From Bifidobacterium aesculapii (lineage in GTDB: Bacteria; Actinomycetota; Actinomycetes; Actinomycetales; Bifidobacteriaceae), in contig NZ_BCFK01000047.1 in assembly GCF_001417815.1 (NCBI RefSeq), positions 1 to 64,000 of the forward strand: a stretch of 64,000 nucleotides of DNA. Reading direction: 5' to 3'. The notes under the pieces were generated by a model. That model made no database searches. It was not told the DNA's origin and saw only the letters and a list, made by a program, of their open reading frames with translations. Shown piece by piece: positions 63,216-64,000 of this stretch (position 1 is its first letter; every line of letters begins with the position of its first letter). The position numbers and the translations under genes were made by a program.

Positions 63216-63929
63216 ATGACCACCATGGACACCGCCTACCGGCAACTGCAGGACGAACTCAAACGCCTCGGCTACGAGCTGCGCATGGAAGGCTTCGGCA
63301 TCCTCCAGCCCCAAGGCTCCTACGGGGACATCGAACCACCGTACCGGCTCGTCACCCTGCGCGAGATCCCCATCGAACCGTTGCCCGAATGGTCGGCCGA
63401 CGTGCACCCGCACGACATCACCTACCGGTTCGACGCCACGCGATACCAGCACGACAGCGAACAACGGGACACCATTGACGTGCGCGACTACGAAACATGG
63501 ACGCGCACCGTATGCGACGAACAACACGTGCAAGGCCGCGTGCTCATCGACATGGACAAAACGGCGGAGGAACGCATCGCCGACCTCGCCACCGCAATCC
63601 ACTACATCCAATCCGCGAACCCCGCATGCCGCTCCTACCCGGTGGACCGCAAGACCCGACGCAACGAACTGCCCGACCGCACCCGCATCAGCCAGCCGAT
63701 CGACGACTACCGGGACCCGTGGAGCATCCGGGTCATGGCCGCACGGGAACAGGCCCTCGACACGCTCGCCTCCAAACACGTTCGGGTGTCCAAGGCCCGC
63801 GCCGAATCCGACGCGCTCACCGGAGGCGGCCGCCATGCCCGCGCCGTCGGACGCGACGCCATCAACGCAGTCCAAGGCAAAGCCCCGAACATCGACAAAC
63901 CCATCAGAAAACGCAGGCCGAGCCGATGA
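63216..63929 (+). CDS. Hypothetical mobile-element protein
   Basis: 237 residues with GAGGAGACC upstream. N-terminal part (YRQLQDELKRLGYELRMEGFGIL) predicted helix plus strand; middle contains IDMDKTAEERIADLATAIHYIQ; C-terminal part ends in KPIRKRRPSR, basic like its neighbours. No family recognised. Confidence 0.5.
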   Translation: MTTMDTAYRQLQDELKRLGYELRMEGFGILQPQGSYGDIEPPYRLVTLREIPIEPLPEWSADVHPHDITYRFDATRYQHDSEQRDTIDVRDYETWTRTVCDEQHVQGRVLIDMDKTAEERIADLATAIHYIQSANPACRSYPVDRKTRRNELPDRTRISQPIDDYRDPWSIRVMAAREQALDTLASKHVRVSKARAESDALTGGGRHARAVGRDAINAVQGKAPNIDKPIRKRRPSR

Positions 63930-64000
63930 TCGACGCCCGACATCCGCAGGCCTATGCGCGCGGCATCCTCACCGATGACGCCAGATTCCACACCGACGGC
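63926..64000 (+). CDS. Start of next mobile-element gene (cut by window)
   Basis: ATG overlaps the previous stop (ATGA). First 25 residues read MIDARHPQAYARGILTDDA and continue past the window end. Too short to assign. Confidence 0.5.
   Translation, partial: MIDARHPQAYARGILTDDARFHTDG

Overview
The window is a high-GC actinobacterial chromosome segment, most probably from Bifidobacterium. The reasons are a housekeeping block (lysS, prenyltransferase, gpmA, phoU, serC, thyA, folA), many leaderless genes with a TANNNT box 6-8 nt before the ATG, sugar uptake linked to glycosidases and ROK or LacI-type control, and a giant surface glycosidase with FIVAR repeats. Genus is inferred from these traits; no 16S gene is present.

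Layout. 1-15.2 kb is core genome: tRNA-Pro, lysS, a UbiA-type prenyltransferase, gpmA, phoU with a divergent SenX3-like kinase, a DUF2530 protein, serC, two secreted cell-wall hydrolases (CHAP, NlpC/P60), a double-Usp protein, OsmC, thyA-folA and a tyrosine phosphatase. 15.2-27.9 kb is an arabinogalactan-type glycosidase island. An intact 2923-residue protein (beta-helix, two GH43_24-like exo-beta-1,3-galactanase modules, carbohydrate-binding, Ig-like and FIVAR modules, C-terminal wall anchor) lies among decayed relatives: a beta-helix fragment, a GH43 gene with an amber stop, and pieces of a two-component system, an MFS transporter and an AlbA-type gene. 28.1-33.0 kb holds two related tyrosine integrases around an AbiE-like toxin-antitoxin pair. 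33.1-35.2 kb is AT-rich and carries a small secreted peptide facing a response regulator/histidine kinase pair. 35.3-44.8 kb is an N-acetylhexosamine-type locus: GH20, ABC importer, ROK kinase, ROK repressor and a second solute-binding protein.

44.8-53.9 kb is the most striking region. Two ribosomally made antimicrobial peptide systems lie head to tail on the minus strand: a lactococcin-972-type bacteriocin with its membrane protein and ABC ATPase, and a lasso-peptide cluster (precursor A, cyclase C, recognition protein B1, protease B2, an ABC ATPase, response regulator, histidine kinase). Almost every transcription unit here is preceded by a palindrome built on TTGTCATCT-N2-AGATGACAA. The same element precedes the second integrase (31.6 kb) and the small secreted peptide (33.1 kb). 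This suggests one regulon joining bacteriocin production, a candidate signal peptide and an integrase.

53.9-64 kb is one end of a conjugative or mobilizable element: DUF4192-like protein, ParB-like protein, MobC-like protein, MOBP-type relaxase beside a palindromic oriT candidate, PcfB/DUF3801-like protein, ArdA-like antirestriction protein and unknown proteins. Several of these share a basic C-terminal tail. The element runs off the right edge.
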